64,000 bases of DNA from Heterocephalus glaber (Eukaryota; Chordata; Mammalia; Rodentia; Bathyergidae): assembly GCF_000247695.1 (NCBI RefSeq), contig NW_004624732.1:43265467-43329466 (forward strand), written 5' to 3'. The notes under the pieces are model-generated. The model was given only the letters and a program-made list of their open reading frames with translations, ran no database searches and was not told where the DNA came from. Shown in pieces: positions 61,910 to 64,000 of the stretch. The position numbers were made by a program, and so were the translations under genes. Position 1 is the first letter of the stretch. Each line of letters starts with the position of its first letter.

Positions 61910-62085
61910 CTGGAACCAGATTGCCTAGACTTTGCCACTGAATACCTGAATGAATTTGGCCAAGTTGCTTAATCTTGGGGCCTACACTGTAAAATTGAAC
62001 TAATAATAGTACCTACAGCATATGTTGACATGAGGGAAAAATGAATTAATATATGTGAGACACTTAGAGCAGTATCTGAGAACTG
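61910..62085 (+). repeat. MIR-type ancient SINE
   Basis: 'gaatgaatttggccaagttg', 'cttaatcttggggcctacac', 'aactaataatagtacctaca', 'gacacttagagcagtatctg' in sense order. Confidence 0.85.
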
Positions 62086-62869
62086 CTCAGCTATTATTGT
62101 GGCTTGCAGTTCATATATTTGATATGACATTCCACTCAGCCACACAATTGAAATTTCGAGTTTATAGGCCTACATCCTTTCCTAGACGTTTTCCTTAAAA
62201 GTAAAGACCACATCTTTGTGAATCCCCAGAAAGAGTACTGGGTTTAGGACTTTATAGAAATCTAGTGTTAAAATATTTTAATTAAACTGAGATTAAGGAA
62301 AGACTGCAAAGGGATCTTAAGTAAAAATTTTCTAAACAATAAACAAGCCAAGATATTTCTTTTACCCTCATCAGAAACATGAATAAAAATAAGGCTATTT
62401 ATAATAATACATTAAAAGTAGGTGCCTTTTCATTTGAATTTTCTAAACTATATAATTAAAGTGACTTCAAATTGGAAGATTTTTAAGGAAGAAATTAATC
62501 TCATTGGTAAGTAAAAAGCAAAACCCATGGTTGATGATAGATATGACCTGTTAGCAATAGTTAGACTTCTATACTTTCTTTTCTTGCAAATCAGCATGTG
62601 GAGACCAACATAATCCAATTAATTGTAATTCCCCTTTGTCGAGTCAGTAAAGTAGTGCATGATACTAAAACACCATTGAAGTCTTATCTCTGGTCAGATA
62701 ATCCAAATTGATTCTCATTTCAAACTATCAGGAGGTCTTTATAAACTTCAGGAAAACAGAGTATTTTGACTTTCCTAAACTTACAATAATTGGTCTCTGC
62801 ACTCTGATCTTTTGTATATGATAACTATTAGCTTACTAGCTCTCTTTTTTGTGATTACACCTGTGTGTC
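62086..62869. other. Unassigned intron
   Basis: AT-rich, no landmark. Confidence 0.4.
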
Positions 62870-63560
62870 TCTTATGTTCTGACTTGTATTTCAACACAAC
62901 AGCCGAGCCTCTCCCTTATTGTCTTGGAAACTCCACCCTCCTTCCATACATTCACTGGGCTCCCTTCTACACACCACTGCCAGAGGATCTCCTTAGCATG
63001 TCACTCTCATGCTTGTAAGAAATTCAAAACATTCCTATTGTAATAACTTCATGCTTTACCCCCTTTCTGCTTCCCTTAACATCCTCGGTACCCTGAAGTG
63101 TGGAATTCATATTGCAGTGTTCTCCAACAACTTGTGGCTTTCCAAATTCATCGTGTTATTCTGTCCTCCACATGACTATTACTTCTGCTTGGATTGTCCT
63201 ACATACACCTCTTCTCTCCCTCTGTCTCAATACCTGCCCCACCTTCATCCACCTGACTGCTCATTAAGATAATTATAATGTGGTCTTTCATCTGGGAAGC
63301 CTCCTCTGACTAATACACACAGGAAACAAGATGATTGTCTTTCCTCTTCCCACAGCAGTCTACACAAAGTTACACATTTATTATGGTCTAGTATAAGTGG
63401 GGATTTTTTCTGTTTGCTTGAATTCTCTATGTACTTTAAGATCTTTAAACACAGAAGGTATATCTTTTCTCTAAATGTAGAAGCTGTATCTTATATTACC
63501 CCAACAGCTAAAACATGGATAGCATAATATTTGAGCACTCAAAAAATGAATTCATGGATG
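62870..63560 (+). repeat. L2 (LINE2) 3' end
   Basis: Pyrimidine-rich run with 'tctgggaagcctcctctgac', 'tacacatttattatggtcta', 'gaattctctatgtactttaa', 'cagaaggtatatcttttctc', ending 'tgagcactcaaaaaatgaat'. These follow the L2 3' order down to the decayed 'gtgctcaataaatg'. No functional coding sequence. Confidence 0.75.
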
Positions 63561-64000
63561 CCGAATCACCCCTCTGCAGACAGGGAGGTCTGTGCATACC
63601 CTACTGAGGTCCTGAGTGGCAAGGAAGACGCCAAATCACCCCACTGCAGACAGGCAGCTACCTGGTTCCACACTACAAAGATGCAGAGGACACGAGACCA
63701 CCAGACCAAGGTACTGAGTCCCACTGCTCCCAGCCCAGAGGAAGGGGCTTCTGGGACACAGTCCCACTGCTCCTGTCCCAGAGGAAGGGGCTTCCTGGCC
63801 ACCATCCCTCCCTCTGCTCTCAGCCCACAGGAAAGGGCTTTTGGGTCACCAGCCCTACCGCTGCTCCTGGCCCCTGTCCCATCTCTCCCAGCTCAGAGGA
63901 GGTAATCCGTGCAGGTGCTAACAGCCCCCTCCACCAGTCAAAATGAGAAAACACATAAATAAGTCTCAAAACCAGACTTCCAGATCACCTACAGCAACCC
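63545..64000 (+). mobile_element. GC-rich tandem block, candidate L1 5' end with start of ORF1
   Basis: The block is much richer in GC than the rest of the window. It contains two kinds of tandem units. About 68-bp units begin 'cgaatcacccctctgcagac' (63562) and 'caaatcaccccactgcagac' (63630). About 45-50-bp units run from 63715 to 63900 and share 'cccagaggaaggggcttc'-type cores. At 63943 an ATG opens a frame (MRKHINKSQNQTSRSPTAT) that is still open at the edge. Basic, Asn/Ser/Gln-rich starts occur in L1 ORF1p. Tandem GC-rich monomers before ORF1 are typical of rodent L1 promoters. The rest lies outside the window, so this is an inference. A gene-associated CpG-type region or an LTR are alternatives. 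Confidence 0.45.

Larger units (their letters stand above)
10642..64000 (+). other. 5' part of the intron following the ARHGAP15 exon (more than 53 kb)
   Basis: No continuation of the RhoGAP domain was found downstream on the + strand; the next exon should begin with an acidic stretch after NQ. The intron therefore probably runs past the right edge. This agrees with the very large introns known for ARHGAP15. Repeats and unassigned stretches are listed separately. Confidence 0.7.

Noticed and set aside
63531..63905. 124-codon open frame (+) and 79-codon open frame (-) in the GC-rich edge block
   Set aside because: GC-rich tandem repeats lack stop codons in several frames. The peptide is Pro/Ser-rich with no recognisable domain, better explained by the candidate L1 5' region.

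Overview
The window is mammalian nuclear DNA, AT-rich, and almost entirely intronic. The repeat content points to a rodent outside the mouse/rat family. There are many tRNA-derived ID-type SINEs with the core 'atttagctcagtggtt', plus 7SL-derived B1 monomers and composite B1+ID dimers, on a background of old mammalian MIR, L2, L1, MaLR-type LTR and hAT/Tigger-like DNA transposon fossils. I cannot fix the species. A beaver, dormouse, squirrel-related or other non-murid lineage would fit, and none of these is proven by the sequence.

The only protein-coding sequence I can support is one 78-nt exon at 10564-10641 (+). It has a good acceptor and a consensus donor. It encodes the arginine-finger segment of a RhoGAP domain and matches ARHGAP15, a Rac-directed GTPase-activating protein known for very large introns. 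Everything before 10564 is read as the 3' part of one intron, and everything after 10641 as the first 53 kb of the next. I found no further exon of this gene. The many 60-180 codon open frames are chance frames or run through repeats.

Layout: 1-10563 is mostly unique intron with a B1+ID composite (3291-3500), a Tigger-like MITE (3997-4304), a hAT-like fossil (about 4889-5043) and ID SINEs. 10564-10641 is the exon. 11060-12175 is an old L1 3' end broken by two SINEs. 12.5-22 kb holds an LTR, MIRs, a three-layer nested insertion (18255-19050) and a second B1+ID composite. 22-33 kb is largely unassigned. 33.6-39.5 kb has a retrotransposed U6 5' fragment, four ID SINEs (two forming an adjacent inverted pair) and microsatellites. 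45.4-48.3 kb is a cluster of polypurine, G-quadruplex-prone, L1-3'UTR-like repeats, including an inverted duplication and two antisense MaLR-type LTRs. 48.3-59.7 kb is mostly unassigned, with two ID SINEs. 59.7-64 kb is dense with repeats and ends in a GC-rich tandem block that may be the 5' end of an L1.

I see no sign of a novel multi-gene system. The more interesting signals are structural: a frame-neutral exon carrying the catalytic arginine, a short U6 retro-insert with target duplications, inverted repeats able to form hairpins, and clustered G4 motifs.
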